A DNA stretch of 64,000 bases from an uncultured Bacilli bacterium. Its GTDB lineage: Bacteria > Bacillota_I > Bacilli_A > RFN20 > DUOF01. Shown here piece after piece: positions 33,856 to 43,437 of the stretch (the first letter of the stretch is position 1; each line of letters begins with the position of its first letter). A program made the translations under genes and the position numbers. Location of the stretch: assembly GCA_934183255.1 (NCBI GenBank), contig CAKPSD010000001.1, positions 124,001 through 188,000 of the forward strand. Direction: 5' to 3'. The notes under the pieces are model-generated. The model saw only the letters and a program-made list of their open reading frames with translations. It was not told the origin of the DNA and made no database searches.

Positions 33856-36166
33856 CTTCATCCCCCTCTACTATAACTATTGCATCTTTATACTTGTGAT
33901 AACAAATATCTTTAAATTTACAATAAGTACATGAAATGTTGCTACCATCTACAATTTTAGGATTAATAGCAAAATCATTATTTAAAATGCACTCTATTGC
34001 TTCTTCTACTTTCTTTTCTACTGTATTTAATACCTCTTCATAATAAGATGAATCAAACAACTTATTATTATCTCTTAAACTACCATCTTTTTTTACTTTA
34101 ATTCCATTAATAAACGAACTATCAAAATAACCATTATCAATCATTTCAATAGTATTTAAATCATCATAAGTATATCCATCTAATTTTAGTTCATCTTTAA
34201 CTAGATCATCATCTAATATTTTTTGTAAGTAACATCCTACTAAGAAAACATCTGCATATTCTTTACTTTTATGCATTAAATACATATATATAGCAAGTTG
34301 CATATTTAATCCATCATTAAGATAATCAAAACTAATTTTTGGCTTTCCTGTTTTATAATCTACTACATAAGCATACTTATTATCACTAGTTAACATTATT
34401 TTATCAATAGTTCCTTTTAATATAATAGATGCTTTACTTTTTACATTAATTTCTATTTTCTTTTCACAAACTGTTTTAGTAAACTTTCCTTTACTAATTT
34501 GTTCTTTTAATAAATTAATATCTATTCTTAATTCTTCCTTTAATTTATTAAGTAATATATTTTCTTTTTCGCTAAACTCTTTATTACTTATATATTCATT
34601 ATAACTTCTTTCAAAATCAAAATTACTATCATACATTTTACTTAAAACATAATGATATAATTCACCAACCTTAGTAGCAAATGTATCATCATTTTCATTA
34701 ATTAAGTTAGCTATATAATATTTAAATTTACATTTATAAAAATTATCTAATGATGAATAAGATAAATTAATACTCTTATTTTTATAATTAATAAATTTAT
34801 CATTTCCTAGTCCTTTAAATTTATTATCATATGTATTATATTCTTTTTCATAACTATTATATAAAAGATCTAAATTATTATTTTTATATCCATATTTATA
34901 ATAATCATCTAAATATTTAGAAAGCTTTATTTTATCATATTTATTAGAATAACTTATTTTAGAATTAAAACTATAGTTGTTAATTAAATTGCAATTTATT
35001 TCATCAATTAAAGTACTAGATAGATATGAATTAAAATAATCTTTTAATTTATAAGTTATTATTAAATTCTTACAATTATTTAATTTATTAATATAATATT
35101 TTTTAATATTTTTATTAATATAATTACTAGTGGTAAATCCTAATTTCTTTTTTATATCATCACTTAAATAATCTTCATTCTTATAATATTTAGGAAAAGA
35201 ATTATTAAAACCTATTAAAAAATAATAATTAGAATCATTTGTTATTTCTTCTACTTTAATGTATTCAATATAATTTTCTAATTTTCTTTCTTTAAGATAT
35301 GTTTTCTTTAATTTTTTTATAAAATATTCAATATCTTTATTAAAATCTTTTATAAAATAATCTTCATTTAAAACATTAATAATTTTGTTATATATATTAG
35401 TAGTTAATTCATTATTTAAAGGATACTTTTCTTTAAACGTTTCTAACGCACTTTCTTTACTATTTTCTTCTTTTAAAAGGTTTATAAAGTCTTTTACTAT
35501 TAATAAATCATATAATGAAGTTTTTTCATTTAAATAAACTGGTATATTATAAAAAGAAAAAATCTTTTTAATAAATAAATTATAAGTATCATTAACGTTA
35601 ACTAATTTAATATTATTTATATTAGTACCAGAATCTATTAAATTAGCTATTTTATTTGCTACAAAGTCTACTTCATCTTCTATAAAATTAAATTCATATA
35701 CATCACTAGTATATACCTCATTATCATTAATAAAAGTTACATTATTTAATTTATTAAAGACATTTTCTCTTAAAAAATTAGTTTTATCATAAGTAGTAAC
35801 TATATTTTTTGAATTAAGATAATTTAAGAAGTCTTTATCATATATTAATAAATTATTAGAATCTAAATAATCTTTCATTTCTTTTAATTTATTTACTTTA
35901 AGATCATTAATAGTAACATCATTTATATAATACATATTATTTATCATTAATAGAGCATCATCATAACTAATATTATATTTTTTTGATAATTCATATATTG
36001 TTTTTTCATTATAATCAAAATAAATTTTTTTTAATAATTCTTCAATTGTATAAAAAGAAATATTAACTAACATCTTATTATTTGAAACAAATAAAAGTAT
36101 TTCCCTTTTAATATTACTTGGGACTATAAAACATGTATTATCTTTTAAATATTTCAAATAATTCAT
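33836..36166 (-). CDS. addB: AddB-like nuclease subunit, short and lacking Walker A
   Basis: The C-terminal half has the AddB iron-sulfur nuclease. One Cys lies in YKCKFKYY and three in SCTYCKFKDICYHK, around the nuclease core GTIDKI...YVVDYKTGKP. The N-terminal part should carry an inactivated helicase with a Walker A loop in Bacillus AddB (about 1,166 aa). Here the protein is 776 aa and begins FIVPSNIKREILLF, with no GxGKT. Position next to addA and the cluster cysteines support the assignment. It probably keeps the nuclease and scanning scaffold without ATP binding. AGGTGAG precedes the ATG. Confidence 0.85.
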   Translation of the reverse strand: MNYLKYLKDNTCFIVPSNIKREILLFVSNNKMLVNISFYTIEELLKKIYFDYNEKTIYELSKKYNISYDDALLMINNMYYINDVTINDLKVNKLKEMKDYLDSNNLLIYDKDFLNYLNSKNIVTTYDKTNFLRENVFNKLNNVTFINDNEVYTSDVYEFNFIEDEVDFVANKIANLIDSGTNINNIKLVNVNDTYNLFIKKIFSFYNIPVYLNEKTSLYDLLIVKDFINLLKEENSKESALETFKEKYPLNNELTTNIYNKIINVLNEDYFIKDFNKDIEYFIKKLKKTYLKERKLENYIEYIKVEEITNDSNYYFLIGFNNSFPKYYKNEDYLSDDIKKKLGFTTSNYINKNIKKYYINKLNNCKNLIITYKLKDYFNSYLSSTLIDEINCNLINNYSFNSKISYSNKYDKIKLSKYLDDYYKYGYKNNNLDLLYNSYEKEYNTYDNKFKGLGNDKFINYKNKSINLSYSSLDNFYKCKFKYYIANLINENDDTFATKVGELYHYVLSKMYDSNFDFERSYNEYISNKEFSEKENILLNKLKEELRIDINLLKEQISKGKFTKTVCEKKIEINVKSKASIILKGTIDKIMLTSDNKYAYVVDYKTGKPKISFDYLNDGLNMQLAIYMYLMHKSKEYADVFLVGCYLQKILDDDLVKDELKLDGYTYDDLNTIEMIDNGYFDSSFINGIKVKKDGSLRDNNKLFDSSYYEEVLNTVEKKVEEAIECILNNDFAINPKIVDGSNISCTYCKFKDICYHKYKDAIVIVEGDEDGQIMD

Positions 36167-36221
36167 ATTCTCACCTATAAAAATTATATCAAATTATTAC
36201 TATATTGTTATTTATTATTGC

Positions 36222-38261
36222 TTATTTTTTCGTGTATATAGCTTTTGGACTACTAGCAATGAATTTAGAAAAGTCATCACCATATTTATCCTTAGCTTCT
36301 TTAACTAGTTTTTTATTAATAATTAAAAATACTGAAGGAGCTTTTTTAGTTATTACTTCAAAATTTTCTTTTCCTAACTCCTTTATTACTTCTTTAAATT
36401 CTTTTATTTTATTTATAGTTAGAATAGAAGGAGTTTTTTCTATTACATCATCATACATGTCTCCAAAAATATTTTTTAATTCATTAATATTTTTCTTATT
36501 TCCATACGCTAAAATTGATGGACATCTTTCAATATACTCATCATACTTATCTTTTAATTCATCTTGTATATCTTTAATGTTATTTACTTTAGAAAAAGCT
36601 AAAATAATTGGACATTTTTCTATTAAGTAATATTTATCTTTGAACTCTTTTTTTAGCAATCTAATTTCTTTTATATTTCCATCTGATAAAATAGTTGGAC
36701 AGTTTTTTATTAATTTTATATCTACTTCATCTAATATTTCTTTTATTTCATTAACATTTTCTCTAGATAAAATAGAAGGACATCTACTTATATAGTAATC
36801 ATAATCTTCTTTTAATATATCTTTGATTTTATATATTCTACTTGGATCAGCAATTGCTAATACTCCAGGACATTCCTCAATTATTTCTTTATATGATTTA
36901 TTGAGTATTTTTTTAACTTCTCTTATTTTTTCTACACTACTAGTGCCCAATACATTAGGACATTTATATAATAACAAATCAAAATCTTCTTTTAATTCAT
37001 CTTTAAATTCTAAAAGTTTCTTTTTGTTTGTATATGCAAGCAATACAGGACATTTATCTATTATATAATCATATTTATCTTTTAAAACTTCTTTTATTTC
37101 TTTTATTTGCAATCTACTAGACTTACACAAAACTACTGAGCAATTATAAGCTATTTTATGAAAATTATCACCTAATTCCTCTTTTATACCATCTATTTGA
37201 TTATCATTTAGTTGAGCTAAAAGTATAGGATTTTTATCTATAACTTTTTTAAAATCATCTTTAAAAATCTCTTTCAATTTTTTTATTTTATTTACATTAT
37301 TACTTACTAATGAAATACAGTATTTATCAATAATTTCATCATATTCCATTCCTAATTCATTTTTAATATTTTCAAATGATTTAACTGTTGCTGAAGCTAA
37401 TATAGAAGGATACTTTTCTACCATTTTATAAAAATTGTTGCCTAGTAAATTTTGTATACTTTCAATATTAGTAGCATTTCCTCTTAATAGTATAATTGGT
37501 GCTTTTTCAATGATATTAATAAAATTATCACCTAATAAGTCCTTTATTTTTTGAATCTCTGCACTTGATTTTCTTGATAAAATAGAAGGACAAATATCTA
37601 CTAATCTATCAAAATCTTCTCCTAAAATTTTGTTTATTTCTATAATAGTACTTGCCTTTCCAAAAGCTAAAATAGAAGGACTTTTATAAATTAGATCTTT
37701 ATAACTATTGGGATAATATGTTTTTAAAACATTTAGTATTAATTTCATTTCTTTACTACTATTACTTGCTAGAATAGTTGAGCATTTATTAATTAGTTTT
37801 ATATTTATATTATTTTCTTTTAATATTTTTATTATTTCATGAGTTTTTTCTATAGATCCTCTTTTTAATAGTTCACCACAATTACTTAATATATAATTGG
37901 TATTTAAGTTATTTTGTTTAAATATTTCAATAAGTGATAATAAAGTTCTTTTATCATAGTTAGTTATTAAAGAATTAACTTTAGAAATTATTCTAGAAGT
38001 ATCACAATTATTACTATCTAATATGTGAATTAATTCATCTATTGTTTCATTTCTACAATTAGAAATTATTTTATCTAATTTATTAATTATTTTTTTCTCT
38101 TTTAAAATATCTAAATTAATAAAAGTATCTAAAATATTCTTTACATTTTCTATATTATAAGATTCAGTGTTACTAGAAATGTCTTTAGCTTTTTCAATAC
38201 TAAATCCATAATTTATTAACAAATTAATTAAATTATCTTTTCCACACAATGTATTGCTCAT
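36222..38261 (-). CDS. Tandem ~30-residue 'CPSIL' helical repeat protein (mTERF-like?)
   Basis: A 679-aa cytoplasmic protein made almost wholly of about 18 repeats of 27-31 residues. Consensus: CPSILa-x(4-6)-I-x-x-i-k-x-x-L-x-d-x-y-d-x-i-i-e-k, with anchors such as ICPSIL, KYPSIL, KCPVLL, ECPGVL, RCPSIL and KTPSIL. Each unit reads as two or three short helices, an alpha-solenoid. The Pro-x-x-Leu anchor and the N-terminal LINYGFSIEKAKDI recall mTERF repeats of eukaryotic organelles, which bind nucleic acid, but I cannot show homology. ATG at 38261 follows GGGAGATTGG and lies inside the 3' end of the LRR gene (29-bp overlap), so the two are translationally coupled. Function is unknown. Confidence 0.7.
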   Translation of the reverse strand: MSNTLCGKDNLINLLINYGFSIEKAKDISSNTESYNIENVKNILDTFINLDILKEKKIINKLDKIISNCRNETIDELIHILDSNNCDTSRIISKVNSLITNYDKRTLLSLIEIFKQNNLNTNYILSNCGELLKRGSIEKTHEIIKILKENNINIKLINKCSTILASNSSKEMKLILNVLKTYYPNSYKDLIYKSPSILAFGKASTIIEINKILGEDFDRLVDICPSILSRKSSAEIQKIKDLLGDNFINIIEKAPIILLRGNATNIESIQNLLGNNFYKMVEKYPSILASATVKSFENIKNELGMEYDEIIDKYCISLVSNNVNKIKKLKEIFKDDFKKVIDKNPILLAQLNDNQIDGIKEELGDNFHKIAYNCSVVLCKSSRLQIKEIKEVLKDKYDYIIDKCPVLLAYTNKKKLLEFKDELKEDFDLLLYKCPNVLGTSSVEKIREVKKILNKSYKEIIEECPGVLAIADPSRIYKIKDILKEDYDYYISRCPSILSRENVNEIKEILDEVDIKLIKNCPTILSDGNIKEIRLLKKEFKDKYYLIEKCPIILAFSKVNNIKDIQDELKDKYDEYIERCPSILAYGNKKNINELKNIFGDMYDDVIEKTPSILTINKIKEFKEVIKELGKENFEVITKKAPSVFLIINKKLVKEAKDKYGDDFSKFIASSPKAIYTKK

Positions 38262-40968
38262 TATTCCAATCTCCCATATATTTTTTACCTTCTTTTCCAT
38301 ATGTGCTAAAATCAATCGCTCTTAATACTTTTCCTTTTTTATCATTATTTCTTATATAATAACTTAAATCATTCATACTCATTCCTACATTTATTTGAAT
38401 AAGTTTTATTTCATTTTCTTCATTATATTTTTCTGCAAAATCATATACAGCTTTTTTAAACTTCTCATAAACTAATTTTAATTCATTACTATTTAAACAT
38501 TCATTTACTTCAATTGTATTAAATACACCATATCCCTGTTCTTTATTTATATATAAAGTACTTTTTGCAATTATTCGACCATATCTATTTCTTATAACTA
38601 GATTTTGACAATTTGGATTTACAATACTGGCATGCATTATACTATAACCAACACCTTCAATATGTGCACAACATGAGCAATATTTACCAAGTATAAAGTT
38701 TGCCGGATCATATTTGGACAAAAACTCATATGTGAATTTTTCATTTGCTATTTTATTTAACTCATTTATTACTTCATGAGAATCTTTTAATATTTGTTTT
38801 TTAATATTATTAATATCTTCTAAAATTCTCTTTTCTTTTAATTCTTCATTTAATATATGATCTTTTATTTCTCCCTTTTTCTTCATCTCTAAATATTCTT
38901 TTCTTATATTTTTTGCATCTATAAAAGCTGTTTGATTTTTGGTATATAGGCTGATGACAGGGGCTATATCAATAGTATCTAATGTAATGCCAACAAAATT
39001 TGCTTTAGAAAAATAACTATCACAAGCACTTATTGTAACCTTACGATAACTTTGACTACCTCTATTTCTTCTATAAAATTCTTTTATAGCAAAGAATTCA
39101 TTATATACTCTAGCAATATAGCCTGTAGTTTCTTCATCTTTTTTTAATAAAATATCTATGTTTTTTTTCTCCATTACAAAATTTGCCCATTCACTATTAT
39201 AGTTAGAATATTCCATTTCTGAAAATATATCGCGAATATTACTATCATTAATTTTACCCTTTTCTATAAGGTTTTCTATAAAGTTACATGCTTTTTGTCT
39301 TACTACGTTATCTTCATTAAATGCACCTAAATTATTTGCAAATTTAAATAAATAATAATATTCACATTCTTTTAATTTTATTTTTTTATTTAATATTTTA
39401 ATTAATCTATTGTATTCAATAGTGTTATCTACTTCATTTAAAATTCTACTAATTTCATTAAGATTTCTATTTTCTGACAAATAATTTATAAAATTTTTAA
39501 CAAAATTTATTTTTTTGTAATCAATATTTTTATTTTGAGAAAATACTCCCAATAAAATAGCAGATAATTTATTGCATTTTAAATTATTTTGAATATTTTC
39601 AAAATCTACTTTATGATATATTTTTTCATCTATTTCTTCCTTACTACTTCTACCTAAAATTACCATTTTTCCAGTTGAATGATTTATATATATTCTTTTA
39701 TTTTTTAACAAAAATTTATATATATTTTCTTCAAATAAATTATTAATATTATATAAACTTATTTTTTTACATTTTGATAAATTATCAAAAGTTGAATAAT
39801 CTAAACTAACTTTTTCAGGTAATGAAATTTCAGTAATATTTTTACAATTGTGAAAAGCAAAATTTGCTATAGTTAATGTCTGTTTAGGAATAATTACTTT
39901 TTGTAATTTTTTACAACCACAAAAAGCTTCTTCACCAATCTTTTGAATAGTACTTGGAAAAACAACTTCTGTTAAATTAACGCAATTGAAAAATGTACAG
40001 TTTTCTATTATTTTAATATTATTTTCACTTAAATCAATTTTTTTTAAATGCCTACAATTATTAAAACAATCTGTTCCAATACTAGATACTGAACTAGGTA
40101 TATTAATATATTCAATACTCTTACAATTTAAAAAACTGCTTTTTCCTATTAGTCTAACATTACTAGGCATTACAATTTCTTTCAATTTTTTACAATTATA
40201 AAATAATGAATCACAAATTACTTCTAAATTAATTGGTAATTTTATGTGTTCGAGATTTCTAGCATAACTAAACGCACTTTTACTAATTTTTGTAACACTA
40301 TCTGGTATTTTTATACTATGTAAAGAAGTACATTCATTAAAAGCATATTCTCCTATTTCATTTAATGTATTAGGCAAGGTTATTGACTTTAATCTTTTAC
40401 AACCACTAAAGAAATAATAAGCAATATTTTTTAGTTTGTTAGGTAGTATTATACTTTTTAAACTAGAGCAGTCATAAAACATCATTTGGTCTAATATTTC
40501 AATATTATTAGGTATTTCTATATGTTTTAAAGAAGAACATCCTTTAAATGCTTGATGTCCGATATAATTTACAGAATTAGGTATAGTTATATTATCAAGT
40601 GATATACAATCTTCAAATGCTCTATTTTCTATTCTCTCTAAATTTTTTGGCAAAGTAACTTTCTTTAATCTTTTACAACAAGAAAAAGTTTGACTATTTA
40701 TTATTTTAACTTTTGATGGTATTATTGCTTCTTTTAAAGATGAGCAAAAATCAAAAGCATTTTCATCTATTGAAGAAATAGATTCTGGCAAATTTATTTT
40801 TTTTAATGATGTGCACATATAAAAAGCACTATCACCAATACTTTTTATTTTTTCATGTAAAATTACTTGTTTTATATAATCATTATTATAGTAAGCATCT
40901 TCTTCAATTAATGTTATATTAGAAGGTACTACTAAAGTTTTATTTTTACTTTTTTTAAGAAATGCCAT
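38233..40968 (-). CDS. Leucine-rich repeat (BspA/LRR_5) protein with unknown C-terminal domain
   Basis: Residues about 10-400 comprise some sixteen 23-residue BspA-type LRRs of the form SLKxIxIPxxVxxIGxxAFxxCxx. There is no signal peptide or anchor, so the protein appears cytoplasmic, which is unusual for BspA repeats. Residues about 450-640 are helical. The C-terminal 200 residues contain GKYCSCCAHIEGVGYSIMHA, RNRYGRIIAKSTLYI and YGVFNTIEVNE. I do not recognise this domain; a strand-rich acyltransferase-like fold is possible but unproved. ATG at 40968 (after GGTGAT) is preferred to GTG at 40986. The 3' end overlaps the CPSIL-repeat gene, suggesting a shared role. Confidence 0.75.
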   Translation of the reverse strand: MAFLKKSKNKTLVVPSNITLIEEDAYYNNDYIKQVILHEKIKSIGDSAFYMCTSLKKINLPESISSIDENAFDFCSSLKEAIIPSKVKIINSQTFSCCKRLKKVTLPKNLERIENRAFEDCISLDNITIPNSVNYIGHQAFKGCSSLKHIEIPNNIEILDQMMFYDCSSLKSIILPNKLKNIAYYFFSGCKRLKSITLPNTLNEIGEYAFNECTSLHSIKIPDSVTKISKSAFSYARNLEHIKLPINLEVICDSLFYNCKKLKEIVMPSNVRLIGKSSFLNCKSIEYINIPSSVSSIGTDCFNNCRHLKKIDLSENNIKIIENCTFFNCVNLTEVVFPSTIQKIGEEAFCGCKKLQKVIIPKQTLTIANFAFHNCKNITEISLPEKVSLDYSTFDNLSKCKKISLYNINNLFEENIYKFLLKNKRIYINHSTGKMVILGRSSKEEIDEKIYHKVDFENIQNNLKCNKLSAILLGVFSQNKNIDYKKINFVKNFINYLSENRNLNEISRILNEVDNTIEYNRLIKILNKKIKLKECEYYYLFKFANNLGAFNEDNVVRQKACNFIENLIEKGKINDSNIRDIFSEMEYSNYNSEWANFVMEKKNIDILLKKDEETTGYIARVYNEFFAIKEFYRRNRGSQSYRKVTISACDSYFSKANFVGITLDTIDIAPVISLYTKNQTAFIDAKNIRKEYLEMKKKGEIKDHILNEELKEKRILEDINNIKKQILKDSHEVINELNKIANEKFTYEFLSKYDPANFILGKYCSCCAHIEGVGYSIMHASIVNPNCQNLVIRNRYGRIIAKSTLYINKEQGYGVFNTIEVNECLNSNELKLVYEKFKKAVYDFAEKYNEENEIKLIQINVGMSMNDLSYYIRNNDKKGKVLRAIDFSTYGKEGKKYMGDWNNEQYIVWKR

Positions 40969-41035
40969 ACCTTCTATCACCCGCACAAATAGTCTATCAT
41001 ACTTTTATGCTTATTTAAACAAAAATTTTTTAGGC

Positions 41036-41069
41036 AAATAAAAAGATCTATCAAATAATTGATAAACCT
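41036..41069 (-). terminator. Terminator of the dcw cluster after ftsZ
   Basis: On the minus strand AGGTTTATCAA and TTGATAGATCT pair over 11 positions with two G-U pairs around TTAT, followed by TTTTATTT. Confidence 0.75.
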
Positions 41070-41081
41070 TCTAACTTTTAT

Positions 41082-42203
41082 TTATTTTAAAAAGTCTGGT
41101 AATAAGTCATCTTTAAGATTTTCTTTTTCTTCTGTTTCAGTTTTAGTTTCTTTAGTAGTATCTTCATCTATGAATAGTGAAGTTTGTTGATACTCTAATG
41201 GCGAAGTTTTCTTTGTTATTGTTTCATTTCTTACAATACTTGCTTCATCAAAATCAGTTGCAATTACAGAAACTCTTATTTCATCTTTTAATTCAGGAAT
41301 AATAGATGCTCCAAAAATAATATTAATATCATTACCTGATGCTTCTCTTATAATATCTGTTATATCATTTACATCATACAAAGCAACTTCTCCACCAGTT
41401 ATATTAACTATAGCTTGTCTTGCACCTTGGAATGATGCTTCTAATAGAGGAGAAGAAATAGCTTTATTAGTTGCTTCAGTTACTTTTCTTTCTCCCTTAG
41501 CACTACCAAATCCTATCATAGCAGTACCTCTATTATACATAACTGTTCTAACATCAGCAAAATCTCTATTTATTAATCCTGTATTACTAATTAAATCAGT
41601 AATAGTTCTAACACTTTGACCTAAGATATCATCTGCTAATTTAAATGATTGATCAAATGGAATTGAACCATTCATTTGTAATAATCTATCATTAGATATT
41701 ATTATTAATGAATCTACATTTTCTTTTAATTCTTGTATTCCTTCACTTGCTTGAGAACTACGATTTTTTCCTTCAAAACTAAATGGACGAGTAACAACTC
41801 CTACTGTTAATGCTCCTAACTCCTTAGCAATTTTTGCTACAACTGGAGCAGCACCTGTACCAGTACCTCCACCCATTCCAGCAGCGATAAACACCATATC
41901 AGCACCATCTAACGCTTCTCTAATTTTATCTTCACTCTCTAAAGCAGCTTCTTTACCAACTGCAGGATTAGCACCAGCACCTAAACCTTTAGTAGTAGTT
42001 TCTCCTAAAATTATACGATTAGTGGCTTTTGATTTTGAAAGCATTTGAACATCTGTGTTAGCAACCCAAAACTCTACTCCAGGTATTCCAACTTCTAACA
42101 TGTGATCAACTGCATTATTACCTGCTCCACCAACACCAATTACCTTGATTGTACACAAATTTTGATATGACTCAAGATTTGCAAATTTACTTTCATCGTT
42201 CAT
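41082..42203 (-). CDS. ftsZ: Cell division protein FtsZ
   Basis: Tubulin-like GTPase that forms the division ring. IKVIGVGGAGNNAVD opens the GTP-binding domain, with the GGGTGTG signature at 111-117 and the T7-loop region NVDSLIIISNDRLL. A variable acidic linker leads to the C-terminal partner-binding peptide DLLPDFLK. The 373-aa length is normal. It is last in the dcw cluster after ftsA (11-bp gap), and a terminator follows. Confidence 0.98.
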   Translation of the reverse strand: MNDESKFANLESYQNLCTIKVIGVGGAGNNAVDHMLEVGIPGVEFWVANTDVQMLSKSKATNRIILGETTTKGLGAGANPAVGKEAALESEDKIREALDGADMVFIAAGMGGGTGTGAAPVVAKIAKELGALTVGVVTRPFSFEGKNRSSQASEGIQELKENVDSLIIISNDRLLQMNGSIPFDQSFKLADDILGQSVRTITDLISNTGLINRDFADVRTVMYNRGTAMIGFGSAKGERKVTEATNKAISSPLLEASFQGARQAIVNITGGEVALYDVNDITDIIREASGNDINIIFGASIIPELKDEIRVSVIATDFDEASIVRNETITKKTSPLEYQQTSLFIDEDTTKETKTETEEKENLKDDLLPDFLK

Positions 42204-42214
42204 TTAAACTCCTC

Positions 42215-43435
42215 CTAATCTAGCTCTTCTTCATCTAATATGAACTTATCAAATTTAGAACTGCCATCTTTATTAACCATTATATCATTATAATTATTAT
42301 TTTGTAAATTTATATATTTGTTTTGACTAATTTTTTTATAATTTAATCTGATTAAGCCAATAGTTTCACAATAACTAGAATTATTTAATCCTAAAATATT
42401 AGAATTATATAAAATTGCATTACATTCACATAATTCTTTTAATAATGTATCAATACCACTAATATTAGCACCATAACCTGTAATATAAATATCTAGTTCT
42501 TTTAAACTAACATCTTCTTTTACCTTGTTAATTAGATTATTTAAAACTATTCTAATATTAACATCTATAATATCATTTAATTCTTTTTCACTAATATATT
42601 TATCTTTGCTATTTTTACATACACTTAAATAACTATTATTTGAAGGCATACAACTACCAACATTGTATAACATATTTTTTAATTCTTTAGTATCAGTTAT
42701 ATCTAATTCACTTTGTATTTCTTTTTCTATATTAACTGTACCAAAAGGAATACTAATTTTATTTAAAAGTTTTCCTTTTTTATATAAAAGTAAACTAGTG
42801 CTATATTTATCAATATTTAAGATTGATGAGCTAATATCATCATCTTCAAAAACACCTGAATACAAACAATCAGCATCTAAATAATATTTATCCACTTTTA
42901 AATTACATTCATTAATTGTTTCTAAATAACTATTATATGTATCAGTTGGTAACATAAATACATTAAACATAGTTTTAAAAGTAGTTGATTTATATCTAAT
43001 TGGAGCAAAATCCATCTTTTGTCCATCATCAAGTTGATATTCAATTGGAGCAATATTAATTATTGTTTCATTATCTTGGTGTCTAATCTTACTAGCTACT
43101 TTATATGCTTCATTAATATCATATTGGCTAATTAAATAGTTTTTACCTGTTACTGGAGAAGTTGAAGAAAAATCATTAATAATTAATTTATCACTAGGTA
43201 AACATAAAACTAATTCTTCTACTATAATCTCTGTTTTTTCTTTTATTAAGTTTATTAACTCCAAAATGGTTTTCTTTACTTCTTCTTTATCTATAATATT
43301 AGATTTTTCTAATCCTTTAGATAAACATTTAAAAGTATCGAATATATAAAACTTATCATTATAATATTCACCTATAGTCATTCTAACTAAATCATCTATA
43401 AATTCTACTGTAGTAAATATTTGATTTCTATTCAT
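42215..43435 (-). CDS. ftsA: Divergent FtsA-like division protein
   Basis: Its place between divIB and ftsZ, its 406-aa length and blocks such as INIAPIEYQLDDGQ, SPVTGKNYLISQYDINEA and ITGYGANISGIDTLL identify it as FtsA, the actin-like membrane tether of FtsZ. It is strongly divergent. The phosphate-1 motif DIGT is missing (TTVEFIDDLVRM instead). The phosphate-2 motif is LNIDKYSTSLL without its glycines. The C-terminus ends FILDEEELD rather than in the usual amphipathic membrane helix. ATP binding and direct membrane attachment are therefore doubtful. ATG follows the divIB stop by two bases. Confidence 0.82.
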   Translation of the reverse strand: MNRNQIFTTVEFIDDLVRMTIGEYYNDKFYIFDTFKCLSKGLEKSNIIDKEEVKKTILELINLIKEKTEIIVEELVLCLPSDKLIINDFSSTSPVTGKNYLISQYDINEAYKVASKIRHQDNETIINIAPIEYQLDDGQKMDFAPIRYKSTTFKTMFNVFMLPTDTYNSYLETINECNLKVDKYYLDADCLYSGVFEDDDISSSILNIDKYSTSLLLYKKGKLLNKISIPFGTVNIEKEIQSELDITDTKELKNMLYNVGSCMPSNNSYLSVCKNSKDKYISEKELNDIIDVNIRIVLNNLINKVKEDVSLKELDIYITGYGANISGIDTLLKELCECNAILYNSNILGLNNSSYCETIGLIRLNYKKISQNKYINLQNNNYNDIMVNKDGSSKFDKFILDEEELD

Positions 43436-43437
43436 AC

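Noticed and set aside
36205..36630. Plus-strand 141-codon frame opposite the CPSIL-repeat gene
   Set aside because: Antisense shadow of a periodic AT-rich coding sequence; no start signal and no recognisable protein.
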